A stretch of 64,000 bases of DNA from Isoptericola halalbus (GCA_009663185.1 VJZX01000003.1:124001-188000); one strand, 5' to 3'. Positions 1 to 8,750 are shown, counted from the first letter of the stretch. Notes: generated from the sequence alone by a model not told the origin. Made by a program: numbers and translations.

Positions 1-639
1 CACGGTGAGCTCGGCCGCGGCGTCGTGCACCGCCGTCCCCGGCAGGACAGGCTGCGCGTGCAGCCGTGCGAGGGCCTCCCCCAGCCGTCGCGCCGCCGTC
101 GTGGCGAGCGGGGAGTCGAGCAGGTCGTGCAGCGGACGTCCCGGGAGCGACTCGAGGACGACGACGTGCGCACCGGAGTCGACGACGAGGACCGCGGGGG
201 TGCGCAGCGGCAGCGTCTCGGCGGCACGCGCCGCCGACACCAGCGCGTCGAACCGCGAGCGGCGCGTCGTCTTGGCGTAGACCGCCCGCCCGGCCTCGGT
301 GCGCCGCACGACCGCGCGCCGCTCGGGGCGGTGGGCGACCACCCGCCCGGAGGCCGCCAGGTCGCGCAGCGCCGGCAGCCGCCGGTCCGCACCGCCGGGC
401 TGCAGCACGAGCGAGCCGTGCACCCGCGCTCCGGGCGTCGCGGCCCCGACCTCGGTCGCACGGCCGGAGTCGGCGAACCACTGCGCCGCGACGCGCCCGT
501 CGTCCGACGCCGCGTCGTCCGAGGCCGCGTCGCGGGGCGCCAGCTCGAGCAGCAGGTGCGCGGCGTCGCGCGGCCAGGCGCGCACGACGTCGGTCCCCGC
601 GTCGTCGGCGGCCGCGATCACTTCCGCGAACAGGCTCAC
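1..639 (-). CDS. APH-fold phosphotransferase family protein (partial, C-terminus beyond the window)
   Basis: Reading the minus strand from a GTG at 639 gives an open frame that runs off the left edge (213 codons seen). The visible part contains a kinase-like N-lobe and the segment LPGRPLHDLL, which resembles the lid and linker of aminoglycoside/choline-kinase-fold phosphotransferases. The catalytic loop would lie beyond the window. The GTG overlaps the stop of the upstream kinase gene (GTGA), so the two are translationally coupled. This is the second APH-like protein in a row in a glycosyltransferase/exporter operon, so it may phosphorylate a sugar, lipid or choline-like group on the product. 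The substrate cannot be told from sequence, and an antibiotic-resistance role is only one possibility. Confidence 0.7.
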   Translation of the reverse strand, partial: MSLFAEVIAAADDAGTDVVRAWPRDAAHLLLELAPRDAASDDAASDDGRVAAQWFADSGRATEVGAATPGARVHGSLVLQPGGADRRLPALRDLAASGRVVAHRPERRAVVRRTEAGRAVYAKTTRRSRFDALVSAARAAETLPLRTPAVLVVDSGAHVVVLESLPGRPLHDLLDSPLATTAARRLGEALARLHAQPVLPGTAVHDAAAELTV

Positions 640-1865
640 CCGAGCAGCTCCTCGGCCCGGTCCAGCATCCGCTCGACGCCGGCGGGCCAGTCTCGCTCGG
701 CGTGGCGGAACGGCTCGGGAGAGCGGCGCAGCAGCGCCGCGGCGGTGCGAACGTGGAGCCGGCCGGGCAGCGGCCGCAGCTCGGCGTAGCCGTCGTGCAA
801 CGCGGTGAGCGCCGGGCCCTCGAGCCCGGCTGCGGCCGCGCCGGCGAGGTCGTCGCCGGCAGCGCCGGTGCACGCGTGGTCCCAGTCGATCAAGGAGACC
901 GCGCCGTCCGGGCGCAGGACGACCTGGTCCGCCGAGAAGTCACCGTGACAGAGCACCGCGGCATCGTCCGCGACCGGGGCGAGGCCGGCCTCGACTCGCG
1001 CGGCGAGGTCGTGCACCCGGTCTGCCAGGTGCGGCAGCAGCCGCGCGACCTGGCGTGCCGAGGCGCCGTGCGCGCCGGCGTCGGCGGCAGGCAGGTAGGG
1101 GCGCCGGGACGCGTGCAGCCCGGCCAGCGCCCGGCCCACGGCACGGAGCTCCGCGTCGCCGGCGTGCCCGCGCGCGAGCGCCGCGTCGAGCGGTTCGCCG
1201 GGTACGAACGCGACGGCGAGCGTCGCGCGCCGCGTGCTGTGCGTCAGCAGGGGTGGCGCGAGGGGAGTGAGGTCGCCCACGCGCCGCAGCACCTGGAGGT
1301 GCGCCCGGAACCGGCCGTGCCGGTAAGCGCGCAGCAGCACGGCGCCCCCATCGGCCCCGTCGGCGCTCTCGGTACCGCCGGCACCGCCGTCGACCGGCCG
1401 CACCTGCGCGACCCACCGCCGCTGAGCGTTGTGCACCAGCGTCCGCAAGGTGTGGGGTCGTGCGAAGAGGCCCGGCACCAGCCGGCGCAGGGTCCGCTCC
1501 GGGTAGCGGGCGCCGGGCAGGTCCCGGTCGGCCGCCGGACGGGCGAGCACCAGCCCGCCGTCGACGTCGGCCGCGATGATCGAGCCGACCGGTGCCCGCA
1601 ACGTGGTCTTGGCGATCTTCGCCGTGACCGCAGGCGTGGTGCCCAGCAGCCACGCCGGTCCGTCGTCGAGCTCGAGGGTGACGACGACGCTCGTGCCGGG
1701 CTTGTAGCGCACGGCACGACGGGCCCGCAGACGCCGCCCGTGCTCGGCCAGCAGGTCGGCGAGCCGGCCGTCGTCGAGCGCGACCGGCAGCGCGGCCAGC
1801 TCGGGGTCCGCCTCGACGAGGCGCGCGACGGCGGCCTCGGTCGTCGTATCAGACACGCTCGGCAC
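636..1865 (-). CDS. APH-fold phosphotransferase family protein
   Basis: A 409-residue protein with the aminoglycoside-phosphotransferase/choline-kinase fold. The catalytic loop HGDFSADQ is near residue 305 and the metal-binding DWDHA near 327. The first 200 residues form a long N-lobe. It most likely transfers phosphate from ATP to a small hydroxylated substrate in the cytoplasm. The GTG at 1865 overlaps the end of the ABC exporter gene by 17 bases; an in-frame GTG at 1856 is an alternative. The next gene starts on its stop codon. Its place behind three glycosyltransferases and an exporter suggests modification of a glycoconjugate or its precursor. Aminoglycoside resistance cannot be excluded but is not favoured by the context. 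Confidence 0.85.
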   Translation of the reverse strand: MPSVSDTTTEAAVARLVEADPELAALPVALDDGRLADLLAEHGRRLRARRAVRYKPGTSVVVTLELDDGPAWLLGTTPAVTAKIAKTTLRAPVGSIIAADVDGGLVLARPAADRDLPGARYPERTLRRLVPGLFARPHTLRTLVHNAQRRWVAQVRPVDGGAGGTESADGADGGAVLLRAYRHGRFRAHLQVLRRVGDLTPLAPPLLTHSTRRATLAVAFVPGEPLDAALARGHAGDAELRAVGRALAGLHASRRPYLPAADAGAHGASARQVARLLPHLADRVHDLAARVEAGLAPVADDAAVLCHGDFSADQVVLRPDGAVSLIDWDHACTGAAGDDLAGAAAAGLEGPALTALHDGYAELRPLPGRLHVRTAAALLRRSPEPFRHAERDWPAGVERMLDRAEELLG

Positions 1866-3657
1866 GGTTCATCGCCCCCAGCACGGACTCGGGATCGCCC
1901 TCCAGGCGCACGGCGCCGTCATCGATCCACACGACGCGGTCGGTGTCGCGGGCGGCCTCGCGGTCGTGCGTGACGACGAACGTGGTGCGGCCCGCGCACA
2001 GGCGGCGCAGCGCCGCGATGACCTCGCCACCGGTCTCCGCGTCCAGGCCGGTCAGCGCCTCGTCCAGCACGACGATCGGCGCGCGGCGGATCGCGGCGCG
2101 CGCGATCGCGATGCGCTGGCGCTGCCCGCCCGACAGCGTCGCGCCACGCTCGCCCACCACGGTGTCGTACCCGTGAGGCAGCGCGGTGACGAAGTCGTGG
2201 GCGCCCGCGATCCGTGCCGCCTCCTCGACCGCCGCGTCCGTGACGTCCCCGTCGACGCCGAGCGCGATGTTCTCGCGGACCGACAACGCGAAGAGCACGC
2301 TCTCCTGCAGCACCACGGACACCTGGGAGCGCACCGACTCCAGGGTGAGGTCACGCAGGTCGTGGCCGTCGATGAGCACGCGCCCCTGGTCGGGGTCGCG
2401 CAGCCGGGACAGCAGCGCCACCACCGTCGACTTGCCCGACCCCGACGCCCCGACGAGGGCGACCCGCTCGCCCGCGTCCACACGCAGGTGGAGCCCGCGC
2501 AGCGCGGGGTGGCCGGGCGTGTACGACAGCCACACATCAGACAGCTCGACCCGCCCGCGGAACCGGGGGGCCGGGCGGGCCCAGCCGGCGTCGACCAGGT
2601 CGGCGCGCTCGTCGAGCACGTCGACGATCCGCTCCCCCGACGCCGCGGCCTTGGCGATGCGCCCGGTGTACTTCGCGACGTCGCGCATGGGCTTCATCGC
2701 GGTCTTGAGGTAGGTCAGGAACACGGTGAGCTCACCGGGCGTGAGGTCGCCCGAGAGCACCCGCCAGCCGCCGGCCCACAGCACGAGCGCGGTGGCGACG
2801 CCGACGAGCACGTCGGTCTTGCGCTCGAGGCCGGCCGAGAGCTTCTTCGCGCGCACGCCGTCGCGCAGCGAGCGCTCGTTGCTGCCGCCGAACCGCTCCT
2901 GCAGCCGTCCGGCGAGCGAGTAGGAGTGCACCACACGCATCGAGCCGAGCGACTCGGTGGCCAACGACGCGATGGCGCCCTCGGCGATGCGCTGCTGGCG
3001 CGAGACGCCGGCGATGCGACGCGTGAGCCGCACGTTGATCAGCCCGAAGAACGGCAGCACGACGAGCACGACGAGCCCCAGCGCCGGGTCCATCACGGCG
3101 ACGACGACGAGCATGCCGACGAGCGTGACGACGTTGCCCGCGAGCGGCAGCAGCGCCGTGACCGTCGCCTCCTGCAGCCGCCCGACGTCGCCGGTCACCC
3201 GGCTGACCAGGTCACCTGTCCGGGCCTGGTCGTGAAACGCGATCGAGAGCCGGTTGAGGTGCGCGTACACCTCGGCGCGCACGCGGGTGAGCACGCGGTT
3301 GCCCGCGAGCGCGAAGCACATTGTCATCGCGTACGACGCCAGCGCGCGCAGCACGACCACGGCGAGGAGCGCCAGGGCGCACGCCGCGAGCAGAACACCG
3401 GTGCCGACGTCCGGCCCGCCGGCACGGGCACCGGCTCCCGTGCCCGACCCCAGCTCGGCGCCGGCGCGCACGACGACGTGGTCGATGACGTACGCCAGCG
3501 GCCACGGCTCGAGCAGCCGCATGGCGACCTCCGCGAGCAGCGCGAGCGAGCCGAGGACCAGCAGACGGCGCTGGTCGGCGATGTGGCGGGAGAACCGGCG
3601 CAGCGTGCGCGCGAGCCGCGGCGCGGCCTCGCGCAGCGTGGGCTTGCGGGAGGACAT
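1849..3657 (-). CDS. ABC exporter, fused permease and ATPase (MsbA-like)
   Basis: A 602-residue half-transporter. Residues about 30-310 hold the membrane helices of a type I exporter, including the stretch from LLVLGSLALLAEVAM and a helix pair near 90-125. The ATPase domain follows: Walker A GASGSGKST near 402, signature LSGGQRQR near 505, Walker B IVVLDEAL near 526 and a switch histidine in VVTHD. All catalytic residues are present, so it should work as a homodimer that flips or exports a lipid-linked or bulky substrate. Its ATG shares a base with the stop of the preceding glycosyltransferase gene (TGATG). The neighbours suggest a glycolipid or secreted glycan as substrate. Confidence 0.93.
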   Translation of the reverse strand: MSSRKPTLREAAPRLARTLRRFSRHIADQRRLLVLGSLALLAEVAMRLLEPWPLAYVIDHVVVRAGAELGSGTGAGARAGGPDVGTGVLLAACALALLAVVVLRALASYAMTMCFALAGNRVLTRVRAEVYAHLNRLSIAFHDQARTGDLVSRVTGDVGRLQEATVTALLPLAGNVVTLVGMLVVVAVMDPALGLVVLVVLPFFGLINVRLTRRIAGVSRQQRIAEGAIASLATESLGSMRVVHSYSLAGRLQERFGGSNERSLRDGVRAKKLSAGLERKTDVLVGVATALVLWAGGWRVLSGDLTPGELTVFLTYLKTAMKPMRDVAKYTGRIAKAAASGERIVDVLDERADLVDAGWARPAPRFRGRVELSDVWLSYTPGHPALRGLHLRVDAGERVALVGASGSGKSTVVALLSRLRDPDQGRVLIDGHDLRDLTLESVRSQVSVVLQESVLFALSVRENIALGVDGDVTDAAVEEAARIAGAHDFVTALPHGYDTVVGERGATLSGGQRQRIAIARAAIRRAPIVVLDEALTGLDAETGGEVIAALRRLCAGRTTFVVTHDREAARDTDRVVWIDDGAVRLEGDPESVLGAMNRAERV

Positions 3658-4844
3658 CAGGCGACCTCCTCCGCGCGGACCGCCGGCGGGACCCCGACGA
3701 GCGCGAGGCTGCGCTCGACCACGCCGGCCCAGGTGTGGCGCTCGAGGGCACGGCGCCGGGTCGCCGTCCGCAGGTGCTCACGGCGTGCGGTCTCCGCACG
3801 CAGGGCCGCCAGCGCCTCGGCGAGCGCGACGTCGTCACCCGGCTCGACCAGCACGCCGAGCGCGCCGTCGTCGAGCACCTGCGGTACCTGGCCGGCCCGG
3901 CTCGCCACGACGGGCAGGCCGGCCGCGAGGTACTCGTAGACCTTGAGCGGGGAGAAGTAGCCGTCGGCGGTCGGGTACGGCGCGCACGCGACGTCCATGC
4001 GACGCAGGTGGCGCGCGACCGCGTCCTGCCCGACGGCACCGGTCGTCTCGAGATGGTCGGCCACGCCGAGGTCGGCGGCGAGCGCCGCGATGTCATCCGC
4101 CGTCGGCCCGTCGCCGACCAGGAGCACGCGCCAGCTCGGGTCGTCGTCGACGAGGCGCGCGACGGCGCGCACCAGGACGTCGACGCCGTGCCACGGCTTG
4201 AGCGTCCCGACGAACCCGACGACGAAGTCCGTGCCCGCCGCGGGCGCGACGGGGCGGGCCGCCGGTCGGACCCGGGCGGTGTCGACGCCGTTGGGCACGA
4301 CATGGACACGCTCGGGCCGGGTGGTGGTGCCGCGTGCCCAATCGGCGACGCCCTCGCTCACGCACACCACCGCGCCGGCGTCGCACAGGGCGCCGCGTGC
4401 GACGTCGTCGGCGCCGCGGGCATCCACGAGCGTGCGGTGCCGGGCCTGCTCGAGCGGCAGGGGGGCGTTGACCTCGAGCAGGCTGGGCACGCGGCGGGCG
4501 GCGGCCCACGCGGTGGCGGTCCGGCCCCACAGGGCGTAGCGCTCGTAGACGAGGTCGGGGTCGAGCTCGTCGAGCACGCCGGACACGGACGCGTCGCTCG
4601 CTCGCGCGGCGCGCTCGCGTCCGGCGGACTCCCCGCCCGGGACAGCAGGCAGCACGTGCCACGTGACCTCGCCGAGCGCGGCCGGGACCCGCTCGCCCGG
4701 CGTCAGCCCAGGGCGAGGCGTGAGCAGGTGCACCTCGTGACCGGCGGCGAGCAGCTCGGCGACGACCGCGCGCACGTGGACGGAGGCACCCTTGGTTCCG
4801 GCGACCGGGATGCCGGGGTCGGTGCAGACGTAGGCGATGCGCAA
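3657..4844 (-). CDS. Glycosyltransferase family 4 protein
   Basis: A 395-residue GT-B glycosyltransferase. The N-terminal half begins RIAYVCTDPGIPVAGTKGAS, with the glycine-rich acceptor-side loop of GT4 enzymes. The C-terminal half has VGFVGTLKPWHGVDVL and the donor-binding segment SPLKVYEYLAAGLPVV with its E-x7-E-type arrangement. It should transfer a sugar from a nucleotide donor to a lipid or glycan acceptor on the cytoplasmic face of the membrane. The start is a TTG at 4844 with AGAGGAG six bases upstream. It ends on the first base of the ABC exporter gene, so the two are coupled. Donor and acceptor are unknown. Confidence 0.92.
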   Translation of the reverse strand: MRIAYVCTDPGIPVAGTKGASVHVRAVVAELLAAGHEVHLLTPRPGLTPGERVPAALGEVTWHVLPAVPGGESAGRERAARASDASVSGVLDELDPDLVYERYALWGRTATAWAAARRVPSLLEVNAPLPLEQARHRTLVDARGADDVARGALCDAGAVVCVSEGVADWARGTTTRPERVHVVPNGVDTARVRPAARPVAPAAGTDFVVGFVGTLKPWHGVDVLVRAVARLVDDDPSWRVLLVGDGPTADDIAALAADLGVADHLETTGAVGQDAVARHLRRMDVACAPYPTADGYFSPLKVYEYLAAGLPVVASRAGQVPQVLDDGALGVLVEPGDDVALAEALAALRAETARREHLRTATRRRALERHTWAGVVERSLALVGVPPAVRAEEVA

Positions 4845-4881
4845 CGGGCGCTCCTCTCACGTGCCGCTGGTCGGACGATGG

Positions 4882-6120
4882 TCAGCCGAAGCACGCGGCC
4901 ACGCGGGCCGCCTGGCGGGTCGTGTCGAACTCGGCCTCGACGAGCCTGCGCGCCGCGCCGGCGAGGCGGCTGCGCAGGGTCGCGTCGTCGAGCAGGCGGC
5001 CGATCGCGGTGGCGAGCGCCCGCGGGTCGCGCTCGGGCACGAGCAGACCGGTCTCGCCGTCGCGCACGACCTCGGGGATGCCGGTGACGGGCGTGGCGAC
5101 CGCCGGCGTCCCGAGCGCCATGGCCTCGAGCAGGACCGTGGGCAGGCCGTCCCGGTTGCCGTCCGCGCCGACCACGCACGGCGCGGCGAAGCAGGCAGCC
5201 TCCGCGACGACTCGGCTCACCTCGTCCTGGGGCAGCGGTCCGCGCAGGCGCACGAGCTCGGCGAGACCGAGCCGGTCTCGCTGCTCGCGCAGGTCGTCGG
5301 CGAGCGGCCCGGAGCCCACGAGCTCGACGGCGACCTTGCGTCCGGACGCGGCGAGGACCGCGACGGCGTCCAGGAGGTCGGCGAAGCCCTTCTTCTCCAC
5401 GAGGCGCCCGACGGCGGCGACCACCGGGGGCCTGTCGCCGGGGTCGGAGTACGGGAAGCCGCGCAGGTCGAGACCGTTGTAGACGCGGCGCACGTGGGCC
5501 GCGGCGTCGCCGTGCTGGGCGCGCAGGTGGGCGACGTTGAAGTCGCTCACGGTGACGACCGCGCGCGCGTCGGTGAGCTTGCTGCGCAGGTCGGCCGCGT
5601 CGACCTCCTCGTGGAAGAGATCCTTGGCGTGCGCGGTCAGCGAGTAGGTGATCCCTGTCAGCATCGCGGCCAGTCGCGCCACGGTCGTGGCGACCGACGC
5701 GAAATGGGCGTGCAGGTGCGTGATGCCGCGCTCGCGCACGGCCACGGCGAGCTCGACGGCCTGCAGGGCGTCGGCCACCGGGGCCGCGAGCAGCTCGTCG
5801 AGGTGGTCGTCGATCTCGGGCACGGTCTGGCGGGCGCCGCGCAGCAGGGCCCACGCGTCAGCGCCGCGCGGGGAGCCGCTCCGCAGGTACGTCACGGGGG
5901 CGCGCAGCTCGGCGAGGGAGGCGTGGAACCGGCCGTCGACCGGGTGGCGCAGGCTGAACACCTCGAGGTCGAGCCCGAGGTTCTGCATCGAGACGAGCTC
6001 GGTGACGACGAACGTCTCGGAGAAGCGCGGGTACATCTTGAGCACGTACCCCACGCGGCGCGGCGGTGCGGGGTCGGGGGCGGCGTCGGGCACGACGGCG
6101 GTGGTGGGCTCAGGCAGCAC
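4882..6120 (-). CDS. Glycosyltransferase family 4 protein (WcaL-like)
   Basis: A 412-residue GT-B enzyme. Near residue 23 it has YVLKMYPRFSETFV, the opening typical of the WcaL/AmsK type of exopolysaccharide glycosyltransferase. It also has HLHAHFAS near 135, SLTAHAKDLF near 160, and the donor-site stretch DGLPTVLLEAMALGTPAVAT near 340. A proline/alanine-rich extension of about 20 residues precedes the domain. The GTG at 6120 has AGGAG six bases upstream and overlaps the previous gene by 11 bases. It probably adds one sugar during assembly of a surface or exported glycan. Which sugar is not predictable. Confidence 0.92.
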   Translation of the reverse strand: MLPEPTTAVVPDAAPDPAPPRRVGYVLKMYPRFSETFVVTELVSMQNLGLDLEVFSLRHPVDGRFHASLAELRAPVTYLRSGSPRGADAWALLRGARQTVPEIDDHLDELLAAPVADALQAVELAVAVRERGITHLHAHFASVATTVARLAAMLTGITYSLTAHAKDLFHEEVDAADLRSKLTDARAVVTVSDFNVAHLRAQHGDAAAHVRRVYNGLDLRGFPYSDPGDRPPVVAAVGRLVEKKGFADLLDAVAVLAASGRKVAVELVGSGPLADDLREQRDRLGLAELVRLRGPLPQDEVSRVVAEAACFAAPCVVGADGNRDGLPTVLLEAMALGTPAVATPVTGIPEVVRDGETGLLVPERDPRALATAIGRLLDDATLRSRLAGAARRLVEAEFDTTRQAARVAACFG

Positions 6121-7321
6121 GGCTCACTCCTGACAGCAGGCGGTCAGCCAGGGCGGGGACGCGGGTCAGCCCGTCGAGATCGATGGGCACGGCCGCCGTC
6201 GGACCGGACGCGCCACCGGCGCCGTGCGTCCGGACCGCATCTGCCAGCCAGGCACCGACGCGCTCGGGCGTGACCTCGGCCGGCTCCAGCATGTCCGCGT
6301 GGCCGAGCTCGGCGAGCCGGCGCGCGCGGACCATCTGCTCGAGGCGGGGCGAGATGCGCGGCACCAGCAGGGCGCGCGAGCCGGCCGCGAGGAGCTCGCA
6401 GACGCTGTTGTAGCCGGCCATGGAGACGACGGCGCGGGCCCCGGCGACGAGCTCGGGCACGTTCGCGACGAGCTCGCGCACCTCGACCCGCGGGCGTCCG
6501 GCGGCGATCGCGTGCAGCTCGGCGCGGGCGTCGGGGCGCATGAACGGGCCGGTGACGACCAGCCCGCGCACGCCGTCGGGCAGGGGCGACGCGGCGAACG
6601 TGCGCGTGACCGCGTGCCCGTCCTGGCCGCCGCCGCACAGGCACAGCACGTACGGGTCCTCCGGCGGCGGGGAGACGATGCCGCGGGGACTGCTGCCGGT
6701 GTCGCGGCCGCGGGCGAGGTAGCCGGTGAACTCGACCTTCTCTGCGACCTTCCGCGGCAGCCGGTACTTGGCGACGGTGTCGTAGACGGCGCGGTCGCCG
6801 TAGACCCACACGGCATCGAAGTACTTCTTGACCGCCTTCGACGTCCGCCCGACGGTCCACTCGCGCATCGCGACGTCGGGCGCGTCGAGCACCTCGCGCA
6901 GGCCGAGCACGACCCGGGTGCCCGCCTGGCGCAGCCGGCGCAGCGCCGGCTCGAGCTCGCCGCTCAGCCCGAGCGCGACCTTGTCCACGACGAGCAGGTC
7001 GGGCTCGAACGTGGTGAGCGAGGCCTCGAGCAGCGCAGTACGCATGCGGAGGACCTCGTCGAAGCCGACCCGCAGGGCCCGGCTGTCGTAGCCGCCGCCG
7101 GCGTGCTTGCGCACGGTCGGAAGCGTGACGAGGTCGGTGCGCGGAGGACGCGGGAGCACCGCGGCCTCAGGATTCCCGGTCAGCACGAGGACGTCGGTGC
7201 GCGCGTGAGCGCCGACCAGGGCGCCCGCGAGCGCGAGGTTGCGCCGGATGTGGCCCAGGCCCTGCGTGTCGTGGGAGTACAGGGCCACCCGGCGGGCAGG
7301 AGCGGTCGCCGTATCAGCCAT
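6110..7321 (-). CDS. Predicted glycosyltransferase of the MurG-like COG4671 type
   Basis: A 403-residue protein with the N-terminal motif ALYSHDTQGLGHIRRN. That is the loop of the MurG-like 'predicted glycosyl transferase' group (COG4671), related to UDP-GlcNAc-using enzymes. The C-terminal half has YVLCLCGGGQDG and SMAGYNSVCELLAAGSRALL, which matches the MurG donor-site layout. I place the start at the ATG at 7321 because the family motif follows soon after and a -10-like CACACT lies six bases upstream. A GTG at 7366 directly after AGGAGGAG would add 15 residues. It is the first gene of the glycan operon and lies 69 bases after trpS, so it may share the trpS transcript. Confidence 0.85.
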   Translation of the reverse strand: MADTATAPARRVALYSHDTQGLGHIRRNLALAGALVGAHARTDVLVLTGNPEAAVLPRPPRTDLVTLPTVRKHAGGGYDSRALRVGFDEVLRMRTALLEASLTTFEPDLLVVDKVALGLSGELEPALRRLRQAGTRVVLGLREVLDAPDVAMREWTVGRTSKAVKKYFDAVWVYGDRAVYDTVAKYRLPRKVAEKVEFTGYLARGRDTGSSPRGIVSPPPEDPYVLCLCGGGQDGHAVTRTFAASPLPDGVRGLVVTGPFMRPDARAELHAIAAGRPRVEVRELVANVPELVAGARAVVSMAGYNSVCELLAAGSRALLVPRISPRLEQMVRARRLAELGHADMLEPAEVTPERVGAWLADAVRTHGAGGASGPTAAVPIDLDGLTRVPALADRLLSGVSRAA

Positions 7322-7390
7322 CAAAACAGTGTGCCCTGACAACAATGACGTTGCAGCCGTACGCACCTCCTCCTGATCCGCGGGGCGACG

Positions 7391-8521
7391 TCAGTAGACC
7401 GTCCCCATGAGCTCGCGGACGTCGGTCAGCACGCCGTCCGCCAGCCGGTTCGCCCGCGCGTTCCCGCGGGCCAGCACGCCACGCACGACGGCGTCGCCGT
7501 CAGCCGCGAGCGACCGCCGTCGGGCACGCAGCGGCCGCAGGCCCTCGACCACCGCCTCGGTGACGACCTCCTTCAGCCGCCCGGCCCCAGCCGCGCCCAC
7601 GGACTCGGCGAGCGCCTCGGGCGTCGTGCCCGCGAAGTGCGCGCCGATCCGCAGCAGGTTGGCGACCTCCGGGCGAGCGTCCGGCTCGTAGGTGATGTGC
7701 CGCCGCGCGTCCGACTTGGCACGGCGGAAGAACGCGGCCGTCGCATCCTCGGACGCTCGCAGCTCGAGCGCGTTCCCCCGCGACTTCGACATCTTGGTCC
7801 CGTCGTCGCCCAGCACGGTCATGGCCTCGGTGAGCAGCGCGTCCGGCTCGGCGAAGTACGGCTGCGCGGCCGCGTACTGCTGATTGAACCGTCGCGCCAC
7901 GGTCCGCGTCACCTCGAGGTGCGGCAGCTGGTCCTGCCCGACCGGCACGAGGTTGCCGTGGCAGGCCAGGATGTCCGCGGCCTGGTGCACGGGATACGTG
8001 AACAGCAGGCCCGACATGCCGCGCCGCTGCCGTCGCGCCGCGTCCGCGGCCTCGGCCTTGACCGTCGGGTTGCGCTCGAGCTCCGCGACCGTGACCAGCG
8101 AGAGGAACGGCAGCATGAGCTGGTGCAGCGCCGGCACGGCGGAGTGGACGAAGATCGTCGCGCGGGCCGGGTCGATGCCCGCGGCGAGGTAGTCGAGGAC
8201 GATCTCGCGCACGACGGCGGGCAGGTCGCCGGTCTCGTCGCGGTCCGCGATGACCTGGTAGTCGGCCAGGACGATCACGACGTCGACGCCGGCGTCCTGC
8301 AGCCGGACCCGGTTGTCGAGCGTGGCGAGCAGGTGGCCCAGGTGCAGGGCACCGGTGGGCCGGTCGCCCGTGAGGACGCGGAACCGGGTCGGGTCACGGA
8401 CGATGTCCGCCTCGAGCTGGTCGCTGCGCCGTCGTGCGGCGGCGAGCGAGGCGCTCGCCTCCGGCACGTCGCCGGTGCCCGACGGCGGGACGTGCGCGGG
8501 TGTGTGGGTCGCGGTGGTCAT
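7391..8521 (-). CDS. trpS: Tryptophanyl-tRNA synthetase
   Basis: A 376-residue class I aminoacyl-tRNA synthetase that attaches tryptophan to tRNA-Trp. The HIGH-type motif is GALHLGHLLATL near residue 58 and the KMSKS loop is GTKMSKSRGN near 242. Between them are the TrpRS-typical YPVHQAADIL and VGQDQLPHLE. The length fits bacterial TrpRS with an N-terminal extension of about 40 residues rich in Thr and Pro. The ATG at 8521 has AGGAG six bases upstream. A leader peptide with two adjacent Trp codons and an attenuator hairpin lies between promoter and gene (8582-8684), so expression very likely rises when charged tRNA-Trp is scarce. Confidence 0.97.
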   Translation of the reverse strand: MTTATHTPAHVPPSGTGDVPEASASLAAARRRSDQLEADIVRDPTRFRVLTGDRPTGALHLGHLLATLDNRVRLQDAGVDVVIVLADYQVIADRDETGDLPAVVREIVLDYLAAGIDPARATIFVHSAVPALHQLMLPFLSLVTVAELERNPTVKAEAADAARRQRRGMSGLLFTYPVHQAADILACHGNLVPVGQDQLPHLEVTRTVARRFNQQYAAAQPYFAEPDALLTEAMTVLGDDGTKMSKSRGNALELRASEDATAAFFRRAKSDARRHITYEPDARPEVANLLRIGAHFAGTTPEALAESVGAAGAGRLKEVVTEAVVEGLRPLRARRRSLAADGDAVVRGVLARGNARANRLADGVLTDVRELMGTVY

Positions 8522-8581
8522 GGGTCGCTCCTGGGGTGGGGAGCCGCCCGCCGGACCGGTGACCGTGGCTGGGTAGACGAC

Positions 8582-8614
8582 GAGTCCCGGGCTGCGGCGG
8601 GCAGCTCGGGACTC
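8582..8614 (-). terminator. Attenuator terminator hairpin of trpS
   Basis: On the minus strand this forms a long stem: GAGTCCCG pairs with CGGGACTC, and after a one-base bulge GCTGC pairs with GCAGC around a five-base loop. No U-tract follows, which is usual for high-GC actinomycetes. It lies between the Trp leader peptide and trpS. The GCTGC of its 5' arm can instead pair with GCAGC of the leader hairpin at 8643-8660, giving the alternative fold expected of an attenuator. Confidence 0.75.
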
Positions 8615-8639
8615 GGTGGGTGCGGCGGGGCGCGTCAGG

Positions 8640-8684
8640 TCACGGCTGCTCGTGCAGCCGCCACCAGTCGTTGCGCCTCGTCAT
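8640..8684 (-). CDS. Tryptophan leader peptide of trpS (14 residues)
   Basis: A 15-codon frame from ATG at 8684 to TGA at 8640 encodes MTRRNDWWRLHEQP, with two tandem Trp codons at residues 7-8. The end of this short ORF forms a perfect seven-base hairpin (CGGCTGC, loop ACGA, GCAGCCG; 8643-8660). Ribosome stalling at the Trp codons would block that hairpin and free its 3' arm to pair with the terminator arm. This is the classic trp-type attenuation layout, also known from actinobacterial trp genes. A -10-like TACGCT ends exactly seven bases before the ATG, so the peptide may be translated from a leaderless transcript. Confidence 0.85.
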   Translation of the reverse strand: MTRRNDWWRLHEQP

Positions 8685-8691
8685 GCTGACC

Positions 8692-8697
8692 AGCGTA
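8692..8697 (-). promoter_or_regulatory. Probable -10 element for the trpS transcript
   Basis: TACGCT on the minus strand fits the actinobacterial TAnnnT -10 form. It is followed by seven bases and then the ATG of the Trp leader peptide, so transcription would start at or next to that ATG. The same TACGCTGGTC string stands before the Lrp/AsnC-type regulator gene at 25657. I could not identify a convincing -35. Confidence 0.55.
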
Positions 8698-8750
8698 GCG
8701 CCGCTTCATGGATCGCGTTGCTACGGTGCCTCTCGGCAAGGGGGTTCACG

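Noticed and set aside
636-1865. Aminoglycoside resistance gene
   Set aside because: The fold fits, but the operon context of glycosyltransferases and an exporter and the wide use of this fold for other substrates do not support a resistance call.
8582-8614. T-box riboswitch upstream of trpS
   Set aside because: No T-box core (AGGGTGG-like) or specifier loop is visible; the Trp-codon leader peptide explains the structure better.
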